Program-made: the position numbers and the translations under genes | In this document: in pieces, positions 43,523 through 55,583 of the stretch | Numbering within the stretch: the first letter of the stretch is position 1 | How the letters are laid out: every line of letters begins with the position of its first letter | The notes under the pieces: model-generated | What the model was told of the DNA's origin: nothing | Databases searched by the model: none | The model's input: the letters and a program-made list of their open reading frames with translations, nothing else | DNA from: Adenophora triphylla var. japonica | Taxonomy: Eukaryota > Streptophyta > Magnoliopsida > Asterales > Campanulaceae | Reading direction: 5' to 3' | Assembly: GCA_022495995.1 (NCBI GenBank) | Contig: JAFEMH010002456.1 | Coordinates: 1 to 64,000 of the forward strand | Length of the DNA stretch: 64,000 nt

Positions 43523-44627
43523 TGTTGGTGTAAAGCCCTAGGCTATAGTTATGTTTGACTTGAACTGTTATGTATCATCTTTATTATTTATTATAGAGCA
43601 CATTTATTCTGTTCATTATATGTTTGCATGTTTATTATATTGAACTGCGTCCCTAGTTTTTGTGAATAACTAGTATAAGTTGGTAATGAATAATCATAGA
43701 GATGATTATATGCATGGAGATGCACATTACACTTATGGATACTTGCTAGAGAACAAGTATTGGACTTGACCTACTTATGAGATTTATGACATGGTCTGTT
43801 GTCATGATTAAATCTCATGATAGTCATGTTATTGAATCCTTTGTACCTGAGATTATCATTATCTTCCACATGGTGAAGATCGTGTTTGATATAGTCTAAC
43901 ACTATCTTTAATCAAATAGCAATAAGGGCTATGTTAGCACGTTTGGATCCATGAGGGAAGAATGATAAGTCAAAGACGGGATTTGTCCCTCTTATGAAAA
44001 GAGATGTTTGCTTGGGCCCCTCGATGAATGGTATTGATGAAATGTGTGGCCACACTCAAGTGGTTTGATAGAGATCAAATGCATTTGGATTATCAACGTA
44101 TTCAGAATCGAGAAAGCATTGAACGGAATGAGTTGACATAAACCATGACTCATGTTCAATTGGACATCGTGGACAAAGGAATTGTGACATTTGATTATCA
44201 AGGAATCAAGCTTTGATGTTATATTTAATTGGGTGGACATAATTATTTGCTAGAAGTCACTTATGTATTGTGAGGTTGAGGTTTCAACTCACTACCAACA
44301 TAAAATATAATTCCTAAAGGGTCACACATAAAAGAACGAATTGAAAATGGCTAAAAGGGTGAATTCTGGGCTCTGGGGACGACTCTGGCACGACTAGTTC
44401 TTCAGGGGATGAGTCGTGCCCCATTGGCCCAAGTCGTGCCTTGTAAAGGGACGACAGAATCAGAGGCATGTCTAAAGGGGACGACTCGTGCCCTGTGGGA
44501 TGAGTCGTGCTCACAACTCGTACCCATAGGCACGACTCATGCCCGGTTGATTTGACAAGCCTGTTGATTGGGACGATTCGTAGCACGACACTTTTGGACA
44601 TATGGCACGACTCGTACCCCTGGGGAC
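43523..44627 (+). repeat. Element F 3' LTR, first part
   Basis: TGTTGGTGTAAAGCCC starts directly after the purine tract. The last 240 bp contain about ten variants of GGCACGACTCGTGCC. It is cut by E at GGGAC (44623-44627). Confidence 0.8.
44385..44627. promoter_or_regulatory. Palindromic array in the U3 of element F
   Basis: Both half-sites GGCACGA and TCGTGCC occur again and again (for example near 44390, 44410, 44427, 44478, 44501, 44543, 44612; one more begins at 60371). The TATA box (GTATAAATAG, about 60480-60489) lies about 100 bp after the E insertion, so before E came in the array lay just upstream of the F promoter. Confidence 0.65.
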
Positions 44628-45598
44628 TGTAGACACCCCATTCTGAACACATCGGATCATATTTATATCACTCTAAGTCTCGCTTTGAGTCAAGAAGTAG
44701 AAATCCACCATTTCGTCATGTTTCGTTAAGTTTTGACTAACCATCGTTAGTTTGGGACTAAACTGCATACGAGATAACGAGGAAAGGACAGAATTGTCCA
44801 CAGGAACAATATCTCGCCGCGAGATGGCGTGTCTCGCGCGAGATATCGTCCCTCTGCAGCATGCAGAAGACAGTTTCCTCGTCGATTTCAACCTCTTTTC
44901 GGGATAAGATTTTATCCATCCGGCCAACCAATAGAGTTTGGAGTCTGGAAGCTTCTTGAAGTGTTTGATCTCATCTTCAACACTTCTCCAACCCCTATAA
45001 ATACTTGGTGACTTCCAAGGATCAGGAGAGGACGAATTTTCACAACACACACATATTTTGTTGGTTTCTTTCCCTGAAAGGTTCCTACAAAATCACCCTA
45101 AAAATCACCTCAAAGTTTGTTTGTCAACCTTGTTGATAAACAAACATCAAGATCCAAGTCAAGAACTGAGGCGAAGCTCTGTCCGTATCAAGATTCGATT
45201 CTAAACTTGAGTCGAAACTCTGCCCAAATCACCTCACGCAAGGTAACCCCTAAAACCCTTTCTAATTGATTACTAGAGTGGTATAAATCTATTGAATCTA
45301 GGATCGTCCTAGAGCCTCTCCAAATCATGGGGACAGTCTCGAAGCAATCGATCCTACATTTCGTTTAACACTGTTAAATGGATCTTTATTTGTTATATTT
45401 GAAATCGTCTTATTTTCTCTGAAAAACCTCTCTTTTCTTTAGTAAGACCAATCCCCGGATTGGATGTAATGGATGCTACTTGACCTACCCATTCCATAAC
45501 CTAAGCCCCGAACCCAATTTCTTTTAAAAAAATGGTTTTTCTATGTTTTCCAAACGAATAATATAGGTGGCGACTCGAAATCAATCACAACGCTCACA
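44628..45598 (+). repeat. Element E 5' LTR
   Basis: TGTAGACACCCC to GCTCACA. TATA box CCTATAAATAC at about 44994-45003. The pair of palindromes lies at 44811-44843. PBS-like TGGCGACTCG is at 45568-45577, 21 bp before the end. Confidence 0.97.
44811..45003 (+). promoter_or_regulatory. Element E LTR promoter: palindrome pair and TATA box
   Basis: ATCTCGCCGCGAGAT (44811-44825, 7+1+7) and TCTCGCGCGAGA (44832-44843) are followed 150 bp later by CCTATAAATAC. The 3' LTR keeps both at 59583-59597 and 59604-59615, the second with one change. Confidence 0.75.
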
Positions 45599-45599
45599 G

Positions 45600-45617
45600 T
45601 GGCGACTCCGCTGGGGA
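45600..45617 (+). other. Element E primer-binding site
   Basis: TGGCGACTCCGCTGGGGA, one base after the LTR, identical to the PBS of A and B. Confidence 0.9.
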
Positions 45618-46906
45618 CTTGAAATTAAGAGGCTTAAACTTGCGTCAAAATTAAAAGAGAGGTTTTCAAAGAAAATTATTGTAAATTCGATTTTCTGCTC
45701 TCAAATGAGGCATATCTCGCACGAGATATCATATCTCGCGCGAGATATCGCCTCGGCAATCTGGTTGTTTTCTGGTTTCTCCCGTTCATCTCATAGTCCA
45801 AGACGAGAGCCGAACACGCAAGGGGGATCCCAGAATTCATTATCTGCAGAGTTCCCGCATCTTAAGGCCTCCCTTAAGATGTAGAACTTGAATCTTTATT
45901 TCATTTAAATAATTGATTATTATTTATAAACTGCGTGTGATTGGGTTTTATTTAATTAAAGTCCGGTCCATTGGGGATTCGGGAGTTGTAAATTAATTTA
46001 TTTATCTCTCTTTCTCTCTCTTTATGTGGAACTACGACGGCCTGAGTCTTCCTAAATTGGGAGAAACGTAGGCAACCACTTGGTGCGGCCACTATCTGTT
46101 TTCTTTATGATTTTAAAAAAAAAAATCTTTATTTTTATCTATCACCTAGATTGACTATCACACACGCGCACTCATGATATATCTGTCATTGCACTGCATA
46201 CCCTCTATAAACCCGGGACCCACACTAAGGACGGATGACGGTAACCACCTAGTCGCCGGTCTCTCCGAAGTTGGACCATCCCACTCCGCATATTCAATCC
46301 ACTTAGATTGTCATATCGCGGGGAGCCTAGCCTTCCAGCCCTACATCGCCACATTCTCATGTAGATTGTCTTTTTAGGATCACTCCGTGATCGATCAGTT
46401 TTGACTCGGTGATCTTTTCTTGTTTTTGACCAAAACAAAGCCATGTAAAATTGACAATAAAGAAGGACTCGGAAATGTCCCTTCAGAAAAGTCCCTTCGG
46501 AAAAGTCCCTTCGGAAAAAGTCCCTTCGGAATGACCCTTTCGGATGTCCCTTTGAAAAAAATATATATACATATAATCCTTCGAAAAACGATCTTACATG
46601 GCTTTGTTTTATAAAAATCGGATTGATTGCATAGTCATTAGGTTCTGATAAAGGCCTTAGAAACCCCTCAAAACGGATTTTCCGTTCCGACCAAAATTTA
46701 GGTCTAATAAAAAAATCGACTTTCCGTGTGATTATCTCGCGCGGGACTACATATCTCGCGCGTGATAATGCCTCTGTTTGCTGAAACTGAGCCTGAGCCA
46801 TTTAAGCCTGCTTCCGACTCGTTGGGGCTAGATTTGATCCTGATATCGTCTCTGCATCTCTTCTGTCAGTTTTCCGAAGCTACTCAACTTCAAGACTCCC
46901 AACACA
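45618..46906 (+). other. Element E leader with palindromes, hairpin and long inverted repeat
   Basis: No gene. It contains palindromes ATATCTCGCACGAGATAT (45712-45729) and ATATCTCGCGCGAGATAT (45731-45748), a hairpin CTACG...CGTAG (46032-46081), a perfect 17-bp inverted repeat (46432-46448 with 46594-46610) enclosing five GTCCCTTCGGAAAA-type repeats (about 46478-46555), and a decayed palindrome pair at 46734-46767, some 140-170 bp before the gag ATG. Confidence 0.75.
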
Positions 46907-49015
46907 ATGTCCGACATCGACAACATTCCGGGTAACGAAACTTTGTCCGAAAACAACCACAAACTTCTGGAAGAAGCCAATGATCGCCTAGAAGTGCAAG
47001 CTTCCCAAATTCACACCCTCGTGGAAGAAATTCAAGAGCTTAGGGCAGCACTAGCCAACAAAGAAAAGAAAAAGAAAAATGATTCTTCCTCCGGAGAAGA
47101 AGAGTCATACACCAAAAAGGCCAAGGGTCGCCGTCAAAGCAAAAGCAAGAAAAAGAAGTACAAGTCTAGCTCTTCATCTTCCTCATCTGACAACGAGAGT
47201 TACACATCCAAGAAGGAAAGCAAGGGGGAGAGCAAGAATGAACCCCTTACCATGGCCATGTTAGAAAAGAAACTTGCATTCTTCGATGTGAGTAAGGGAG
47301 CCTCGCTCTCTATTGATTACGACACCCTTCGTCAATCCATGTCCAAGCTTCCTAGAAAGTACAAAACACCCGACATTGCAAAGTTTAATGGCACCACCTG
47401 TCCCAAATCACATTTGGAGACCTACTCTTGGGCCATGCTACCTATGGGTGTTGATGACAACCTATTAGCCCAATGCTTCCCACAAACTCTTGATGGTGCC
47501 GCTAGGGATTGGTACATGACCCTCCCACTCTCTACAAGACTCGACTGGCCACTCGCTAGTTGTACTTTCCAAAAGCAATATGAGGACAACTCCACTTATC
47601 GCACCACTAGAAGGGATCTTGAGCAAACCAAGCAGCTTCCGAACGAATCCTTCACAGATTTTGTCAAAAGGTGGAGAACCAAACTAACTGAAATCGTTGA
47701 TAGACCCATTCTAGACGAGCAAATTCACATCCTCATACAATGTCTTAGAGAGGAGTATCAAGACAAGCTAGCCGGCAATTATTTTCCTAGCTTCGCCGAA
47801 CTTCACAAGTCGGGCATACGGTTAGATGACCTCATCAAACAGAAAAGGGAAGCCAAGAAAGAAAGTGGATTCCGTTACAACAAGTGCTCTTCTTCCTCTT
47901 CCAATCCCAAGGATACCTCTGTCAATGCTATTGTCTTCAATCACCCCGAAAATGGCAAGTACTCTGCAGTATCTCCACCACAAAAGAAGAAGAAGGATAG
48001 ACATTATGACAAGCTTGAAGGAATCACTCAAGAAGAACTCTTCGAAGTGCTTGTCAAGAACGGAAAAATCAAACCAAGAGAAGGCGGACCTCCAAAGAAA
48101 GATCTTTCTGCCAACTTCACCGGCCACGACACCAACTCCTGCTTCCACTTGAAAGACGTCATCCAAGATTTATTTGATGATAAAGAAATAGGGTTACCTA
48201 ATGTTGTTACTAATCCTTTGCCAAAAAATGAGGTCAATCTGATAGAGTTGGAAAGTAGCTTCGAGGACCCTACTCGTCTAGCCACAATTGTGGACGAGAG
48301 CCCTCTTGAATTTAATAAATCTTCTTTATGTTATATGATGTCTTGGGAGGAAATCTTAGAAAAAAAGGGAAAAGGGTCTAAAACAGTCAATCTACTCACA
48401 CGATCCGATCGTGTGATCATCAACAAAGATCCGAGGGATGAAAATCCTCCTAAGCAAGCCAAAGCCTCATCGCCAAGCGAACCAGAGGACCCTCTCTTAA
48501 CTCAGTTGAAGAAGACACAAGCAAACATCACAGTTTGGGATCTCATAGGAGCATCTCACAAGCACCGTGAGATGTTGAAAAAGGCATTGGCTCAAATGAC
48601 CATTTCCTCAGAAGCAACACCCGAAGAACTTACTCAAATGATTGGCCAAGTACAATTTGGCAACATCATCACTTTCACTGACTTGGACCTACCGTCCTAT
48701 GGGAACAATCATCATGAGGCCCTCTACATAACTGCTAAGTTGAATGGGTACCGAATGCCACGCATTTTGGTCGACAATGATTCTGCAATCAATGTCCTCC
48801 CAAAGAAAGCCTTATCATCCTTAGGCTTCACTCACAAAGACCTTAAGCCATCCGAGCATACTGTGAGGGGATACGACTGTACCGCTAGAACCGCTTTGGG
48901 ATCAGTTGTGATACCTGTAGAAATGGGGCAAGTCACAATGAGCATCAATTTCAAGTCATCGACATTCCGGCATCCTTCAACTTGTTGCTTGGTCGCCCTT
49001 GGCTACACGACATAG
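46907..49015 (+). pseudogene. Element E gag and protease
   Basis: ATG 46907 opens 702 codons. Residues about 15-55 form a likely coiled coil (LLEEANDRLEVQASQI). A Lys/Ser-rich linker (60-110) follows, then the Retrotrans_gag core (about 150-300: FNGTTCPKSHLETYSWAM, ARDWYMTLP, FTDFVKRWRTKL), an incomplete zinc-like motif (GHDTNSCFHLKD) and, at about 525, DPLLTQLKKTQANITVWDL. The retropepsin is near 600-640 with ILVDNDSAINVLP, in which the common DNG or DTG is DND. Near 48953 one base appears to be missing, so the frame runs out at 49015 while the protease tail LLLGRPWLHDIGG is read in the next ORF. Gag is intact; gag-protease is not joined to pol. Confidence 0.88.
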
Positions 49016-50651
49016 GGGGTGTGCCCTCCTCCCTGCACCAATGTATCAAGTTCAGACACAACAATACGATAGTCACCATACACGGAGAGATGGTTACTGC
49101 TAGCCCTATCCTCGAAGTACAACATATCACTTCTGATTTCCTGTTCAGCAGCTTTGAGATCGAGAAAGAAAGTGCCGTGAATGTCATAAAAACTTGCAAC
49201 GAAAACGATTACTCCAAGGCATCTTGGTTTTCTGGAAACCTTCCTGTCTGGAAAATGATGCAAGCAAAAGGATACTTTCCTGGATTGGGGCTTGGAAAGC
49301 ACTTACAAGGAATAACGGAACCACCACCGGTTCCCCCACCTCACACAAAGCATGGCCTAGGATACATCATTTCCATCTATGATGGGGATGACGAAGACGA
49401 GGGGGACTTCACTCAAATCAAGTGGGAAGGAACCGCATACAAAGGCCACAAAGACCTAAAGGCCAAGAATTACAACCTCGAGCCATATCGAAAGACACTC
49501 AATGGCTACTTCGTCCGGGAAGGGGAAAATACTCCCTACTTTATCTTTTCAGAACCATGGACTGATGATAAAGGAAAGCGCCAATCGGGCTTTGAAATCT
49601 TCAGCGACTGCGATGCTTCACCAGACGAAACAGAACCTGTCCCGCTAATCCCTAATGATTTGTGGGGTACGAAGGCAGAAGTGACAAGCGAATGGGACTT
49701 TGTGTTGGGAGAAGACATGCTGCGACAGTTCGAAGACCTGTGCCGGTTGGAAGACAGCCAGATCTATGCAATCTCCAAGGGGGACGCTCCAACCGTTGAT
49801 TACACAAGACTAATACGGAAATGTGATGAGCCAAATCTAAACTGGCACATCACCGGAGGACCAGTTGTTGATGAAGACTTCATGATCAAAGAGCTTGGTT
49901 GCACTCCCCATCCCCGCAGGAAGATAGGCCCTGTAACTTTCACATTAGAAGCAGGCTCCACCTCCGATGAACTCACTCAAGAGGAAATCGAGGCGGTGGC
50001 CGAACATGTATTCCCTTACTTCCTTAATGAAAACTTTGATCTTTTCGAGTACCCTGAGATTGCTAACATCGTGAATGATGAATTAACTAATAATAATCAA
50101 TATAACGAACACGTTAATAATGAATCATACGATGAGATAGATCAAGAAAACGAACAAATCTTAAAAGAATTAGCTAAGCAAGTAGGTCATTGTGGAAAGA
50201 ATGGCCCTGTTGATGACGAGGAAATGCAAACGGTTAATCTTGGGACAACGGAAGACCCCAGAGAAACAAAGATCGGCAGCTTCTTCAAGGGGGAAGACAG
50301 AGAAACCTTGACGCAGCTCCTCAGAGAATATGTCGATGTCTTCGCTTGGTCCTACAAAGATATGCCTGGGTTGAATCAGTCAATTGTAGAGCACAAGATA
50401 CCGCTGCTACCCAACGCCAAGCCAGTCAAACAGAAACTACGCAGAATCAAGCCGAAATGGTCAATGCAAGTAAAAGAGGAAATCATGAAGCTCTTGAATG
50501 TAGGGTTTATCAAAGTGATCGAGTATCCGGAATGGCTAGCAAACACGGTACAAGTAGCCAAATCAAATGGGAAGATACGAGTCTGTGTCGATTTCAGAGA
50601 CTTGAATAAGGCATCCCCTAAAGATGACTTCCCGCTACCAAACATAGACAT
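48982..50651 (+). pseudogene. Element E protease tail, G-patch linker and RT N-terminus
   Basis: The ORF beginning 48982 starts with the end of the retropepsin (MLLGRPWLHDIGGVPSSLHQ). Near residue 85-105 it carries a G-patch-like stretch (GYFPGLGLGKHLQGI), a glycine-rich RNA-binding motif found in this part of pol in Tat and some retroviral proteases. A long acidic linker follows, then the RT entrance: VDVFAWSYKDMPGLNQSIVE, KPVKQKLRRIKPKW and VDFRDLNKASPKDDFPLPN. At about 50652 a one-base frame change moves RT to the next frame. The open run ends at 50859 in the wrong frame. Confidence 0.85.
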
Positions 50652-51757
50652 GTGGTCGACGCCACAGCCGCATACGAAGTCCACTCATTCGTCGACGGTT
50701 TCGCAGGGTATAATCAAATCCTCATGGCGGAGGAGGATCAGCACAAAACAACATTCACCACACCTTGGGGAACGTTCTGCTACACGGTCATGTCGTTTGG
50801 TCTCAAGAATGCTGGGGCTACCTACCAAAGGGCAGTCACTACACTATTCCATGACATGATCCACAAAGAAATAGAGGTATACGTGGACGACATGATTGTT
50901 CACTCAAAAGGGACGGATGGTCAGCACTTCAGAGATCTCAGAAAATTCTTCAATCGACTGAGACAGCACAAGATGAGACTCAACCCCGCCAAATGCTCAT
51001 TCGGAATGGTCAAAGGGAAAGTCTTAGGGTACATGGTCACAGAGCGTGGCATAGAGGCAGACCCCGCTAAGATAAGGGCTATCATTGACATGCCTCCACC
51101 CAGAACACAGAAAGAAGTAAAGGGATTCATGGGCAGACTTCAATATATCAGTCGATTCATCAATCAACTGATTACAATGTGCGATTCCATCTTCAAACTA
51201 CTCAAGAAAAATGCACCTCAAGAGTGGATCGAAGAATGTCAAGAAGCATTCGAGGAAGTTAAGCATTACTTAACCTCCCCACCCATCCTGGTTCCACCGC
51301 AAAAAGAAAAGCCCTTAAAGCTATACCTCACAGTTACTGATAATGCGCTAGGGGTTATGCTCGCTCAAGAACAGCCTACCTCACACACAGAGAATGCCAT
51401 CTATTTCGTCAGCCGCAGATTCTAAGGCAGCGAAATCAACTACTCTCCACTCGACAAGTCCTGCACCGCTCTCGTTTGGGTATCACAAAGGCTAAAGCAC
51501 TATATGGAAGTCTTCCCGGTTTGTCTCATTGCAAGAATGGATCCGTTAAAATACATCGTAGACAAATAAAATTTGTCTTCGAGACTGGCCAAATGGTACT
51601 TCATGCTCGCGGGGTATGATATCACTTACGTCACTCAGAAATCCGTCAGAGGGAGTGTATTCGCAGATCAGTTGGCCGAATTTCCTTGCGACGAAGTGAA
51701 GGGGGAAGACCTGCGATTCCCTGATGAAGACATCATGAGTATAGAAGAAGAAAATAA
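50652..51757 (+). pseudogene. Element E reverse transcriptase and RNase H
   Basis: Continues RT with HSFVDGFAGYNQILMAEEDQ, GATYQRAVTTLFHDM and YVDD (50880-50891), then KVLGYMVTERGIEADPAKIR (thumb) and YFVSRRF. A TAA at 51423-51425 replaces a codon that is Gln in C. Beyond it the RT-linked RNase H goes on (SCTALVWVSQRLKHYM), with a second TAA at 51567-51569, and LAKWYFMLAGYDITYVTQKS up to WQLF at about 51770. Apart from those stops the sequence is well preserved. It is the polymerase/RNase H part of the replicative enzyme. Confidence 0.88.
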
Positions 51758-53524
51758 GTGGCAATTATTTTCGATGGCGCGGCCAACAAGAGAGGGTTCG
51801 GCATCGGAATGTTGTTAGTAGACCCTGATGACATCTATACTCCAGTAGCAATACGTCTTGACTTTGACGCCACTAACAACACTGCAGAATACGAAGCTTG
51901 CATAGCGGGGCTTGAGGCAGCCCTAGAGCGCAACGTGACTGAACTCGAGGTATTTGGGGATTCCCAGTTAATCATCAATCAGACACTGAAAAGGTGGAGG
52001 GTCCAAGATCCAACCCTTCAAAGATACAGTGCCCACCTCCAAGAGTTGGCGCAACAGTTTCAGGATGTCTCATTCCACTACCTCCCTAGAGACAAAAATC
52101 GGTTTGCTGGCGCATTGGCCACGCTCGCTTCCTTGGTTGAAATTCCTAAAGGGAAGGCAGTCAAACCTTTCAAAATAACACGGCGTGCAACTCCTGCCTA
52201 CTGCGCCGTTATAGATCTCCATGACTGCAAAGACAAATGGTTATCCGAATATACCATTCTTGAGAACTCCGAAGAGAAACCGTGGTACCATGACATTTGG
52301 AATTTCATCCTAGATGGAACCATCCCACTTGAAACAGACCAGAAGACTCAGATCGCCCTTAAGAGGTTGGCCGCTAGTTACGTCATCACTGCTGGCCGTC
52401 TATTCAAGAAACATTCCCAAGGAAACCTCCTTTGTGCCACCGAGGAAGAGGCCCGAGAAATAATGGACCATGTCCATCAAGGCATATGTGGAACCCACAT
52501 GAGCGGAAACATGCTTGCCAAAAAGATCATCAGACAAGGATACTTTTGGCTAACCATGGAAGCCGACTGTACCAAAATGGTCAAGAAGTGCCACAAGTGT
52601 CAGATACATGCCAACCTTCAGCACGCACCGCCTTCCTTGCTGTACCCTATGACTTCTCCTTGGCCATTCTCTACATGGGGGATAGATGTGATTGGAAAGA
52701 TCACACCCGTAGGAGCTAACGGACACTGCTTCATCCTAGTAGCCATCGACTATTTCACTAAATGGGTCGAGGCCGCCTCTTACAAAGTTTTGAACGCCAG
52801 AAAGGTCGCAAAATTCATCAAGCACAACATCATCTGCCGATATGGGGTTCCGCAAGAGATGATATCCGATAATGGGTCGCACTTCGAGAAAGAAGTTGAT
52901 CGCCTCCTAACCGAGTACAAAATCACAAGGCACAAGTCGTCTCCTTACAGGCCCCAGACGAACGGAGCAGTTGAAGCCGCAAACAAGACAATCGAAACCA
53001 TCGTCAGAAAAATGGCAGTCACTGGAAAAGACTGGCCTGACAAGCTACCTTTCGCACTATGGGGATACCGCACTTCAGTCCGGACAGCTATAGGAGAGAC
53101 TCTCTACACCCTCACATTCGGAATGGAAGCTGTCATGCCAATAGAATTGGAAATACCATCACTACGGGTTCTCCTAGAAAACCAAGTGAACGAAGTTGAC
53201 TGGCTAGAAAGCAGATACGAGAAGTTAGCCCTGCTAGATGAAAGAAGACTAAAGGCAGTCGAGCACACTCAAGCTTACCAAAGAAGAATGGCAAGAGCTT
53301 TCAACAAAAAGGTCAAGACAAGGAACATCAGAGTAGGTGACTTGGTTCTCCGTGAGCATCGTCCTGGACCTTTCAACCCGTTAGGCAAGTGGGGACCAAG
53401 ATGGATAGGACCCTACATTGTGAAGAAGATATTCTCTGGGGGAGCCCTTCAGCTGGTGGACTTAGACGGAGATCAACTACCGAAGCCGGTCAACATGGAA
53501 AAGCTCAAGAAATACTTCGCGTGA
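51758..53524 (+). pseudogene. Element E archaeal-type RNase H and integrase
   Basis: One open frame of 588 codons; its first codons are displaced because a base seems missing in the TTTTTC before FDGAANKRGFGIG. The second RNase H shows TNNTAEYEACIAGLEAAL and LPRDKNRFAGALA, where the last catalytic Asp seen in C (FADALA) reads Gly. The integrase zinc domain (HVHQGICGTHMSG... KKCHKC), core (WGIDVIGK, SDNGSHFEKE, NGAVEAANKT; all three acidic residues present) and C-terminal GPYIVKKIFSGGALQL follow, ending LKKYFA and TGA 53522-53524. Integrase appears intact, but the upstream polyprotein is broken. Confidence 0.9.
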
Positions 53525-53743
53525 CTTGGCCTCATAAAAAGAAATCGCTCGCTAGGTTGAAAATCCTGAAAAGGACGGCCTAGGCAAAAATTAGAGCTTG
53601 CACAAGAAAAGAAGCCCGCTAGAGTGAAAACCCGAAGGGGCAGTCTAGGCAAAAGAAAGGGTGTGCATAAAAAAAAAGGGGGGGCACGCGAGATTACCCT
53701 TCGGCATGAAGCCGTATTTTGTCCTATTTCTCTCAAAAATGAA

Positions 53744-53793
53744 CTACGTTAGACCTGAGCCTCTTATTTAATTGCTGTAAAAGAGGAACGTAG
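53744..53793 (+). other. Post-pol hairpin of element E
   Basis: CTACGTT...AACGTAG outer stem and CCTCTT/AAGAGG inner stem, followed by GCAGCC; 219 bp after the pol stop. Confidence 0.75.
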
Positions 53794-54285
53794 GCAGCCT
53801 TCGGGTTCGGTCTAATCAAATAAATAAATCTAATTTTGTCCTTTTATTAATCGAATGCATTTTTATTAATGGCAAAAGGGAAATCCTAACCACAACGACT
53901 AATTGGCTAAGCTAATAACCTTGAAAAAAAATACTAATAAAATAAAAACTATTGATCTATCAGAGCAATCTCTTGGTACTCCTTAAGATCTAGCCTTTCA
54001 TTGACTTGGTAGGCTGGCGGACATGGTCACCACCGTCTTCGCGATCCTTCTTGCGCTTTGAGCCTCTCAAAGCAGAACACCCCTCGAGACGATCAAAGAC
54101 AGATTCCGATAGCCTCTTGAAGACACTGGGCCTATCTAAAGCTTGCGTCTTTCCAGGCATCCCTTTGCCTCGCCTCTCGTATCAATCCCCATCGAGAAAA
54201 TCCTGGGTGGGATCGGTTCGTACATTAGCAGGAACAGACTGAGCCTCGCTCCTTCGCAAAATACTGCTAGCTACAAAAGAATCCC
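53794..54285. other. Spacer and possible 3' end of antisense gene A (element E)
   Basis: On the minus strand 54285-54000 can be read as a charged tail (KRKKDREDGGDHV) in another frame, by analogy with the basic tails in B and C. A frame change near 54286 would be needed. The left part is AT-rich and empty. Confidence 0.4.
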
Positions 54286-55480
54286 CTAGCAGTGAAAGCC
54301 GCAGATCATCAATCTTCTCCACACTAGGTTGGCCGGTATGAAGAAACCAATCCAGTACTTGTCGGATAAGAAGATACTTGCATTAAAAGTTCGAAGGTTC
54401 GACCAGCGGTCCCGACTATTTCCTTCGCCCCACGCTTGAGCTAGCACCTGCGCAAACTCTACTCCAATATAGGACACCTCACGAGAGGCCCCTTCAAAAA
54501 GATAAGTGTCCTGCGACTGACCAAACTGACGGAGCACCCGTTTGGGAAAATAGAAGGAGGAATCTCGCAAATCCGGAAGGACAACCCTGTCAAAGCCCTT
54601 GGTATTGGCAACATACTTGTTCAACCTCCAATAAGGCGGACACCAAAGAATATCAGCAGTTTCGGTCTTCGCAATCAACTCAGCCCATTCATCCACCGAG
54701 AGATCCTTGATCAATAATTTTCGCGTATGATATGTGAACGGGGAATATTCCAATGGGGGGCCTACCAGCTTGAGATGCTCCCTAAGCCAAATAGTCAAAA
54801 GAAGAGGACTCCCTCGAGTCATGGCACTGGTCCTATGCAGCTCATAAAGACCATGCAGGGTTTCACCCAAGATTAGCGGAATAATGTTCCTAGAACGTTT
54901 TCTAGCCTGCAGAACAATTTCCACCAGTTGGGAGTCAACCAAGCCGTCCCTGCATGTAAATGTAACATCTCCGAAAAGAGAAAGGGCCGTAAAGTTCCGT
55001 TTGTAGACATGAAAGGCGTCATCATCGAATCCCACAAGCGTTACGGAAAGAAGAGCAATCAACCCATTTGCGGTGAACCAACTCATAGCAAGTATCAAGG
55101 GGGATCCCTAGCAATTCATTCAAAGCCTCCGAATGATTCCTATGGTACTTAGGAACAGCAATCTCACCAGTCAAAGGCATATCCAGGATAATGGCAAATT
55201 CCTCCACAGTAGGCACCATCTCATTCAAAGAAAAATTGAAAAGATGAATAGAGGGATCCCAAAATCGAGCAGCACCCTGCAAGAGATTCCAATCCGGTTG
55301 GAGGTTCTTCAAGGTGAAAAGGATTCTAAATCAGAATTTGGCTATAAACCTATTGCGAGATCGGTTGCGAAACGACCTCACAAAATCTCTTGATGCTTGC
55401 TTGAAAGATTCAATGACTTCAGATGACAGAGAAAAATCATCGACAATCATGGACGTCGGGGCAATCTCCTTGGAAGCCAT
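54286..55480 (-). pseudogene. Antisense gene A of element E, DUF7745-like
   Basis: ATG 55480-55478 opens MASKEIAPTSMIVDDFSLSS, with an in-frame TGA at 55333-55331. The signature block follows: LQPDWNLLQGAARFWDPSIH, FNFSLNEMVPTVEEFAIIL and PLTGEIAVPKY. A frame change lies near 55098-55060. The rest (55098-54286) is open: GDVTFTCRDGLVDSQLVEIV, NIIPLILGETLHGLYEL, GSPLLLTIWLREHLKL, then a less conserved C-terminal half. Members of DUF7745 show the same FWDP, PTxEE, ILGET and WLxEHL order. No enzyme motif is visible. The promoter (palindrome pair and TATA) is 105-195 bp upstream. Closest relatives in the window are gene A of B and C. Function unknown. Confidence 0.75.
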
Positions 55481-55583
55481 GGATCACAGGGTTAGAAAAG
55501 AAGCCAAGAGTTTCACCTTAACAGAATATCTCTAGAGTTTGAAAGGCTAGAATGAGTTATCTGGCCGGACTACAGGGTGATTT

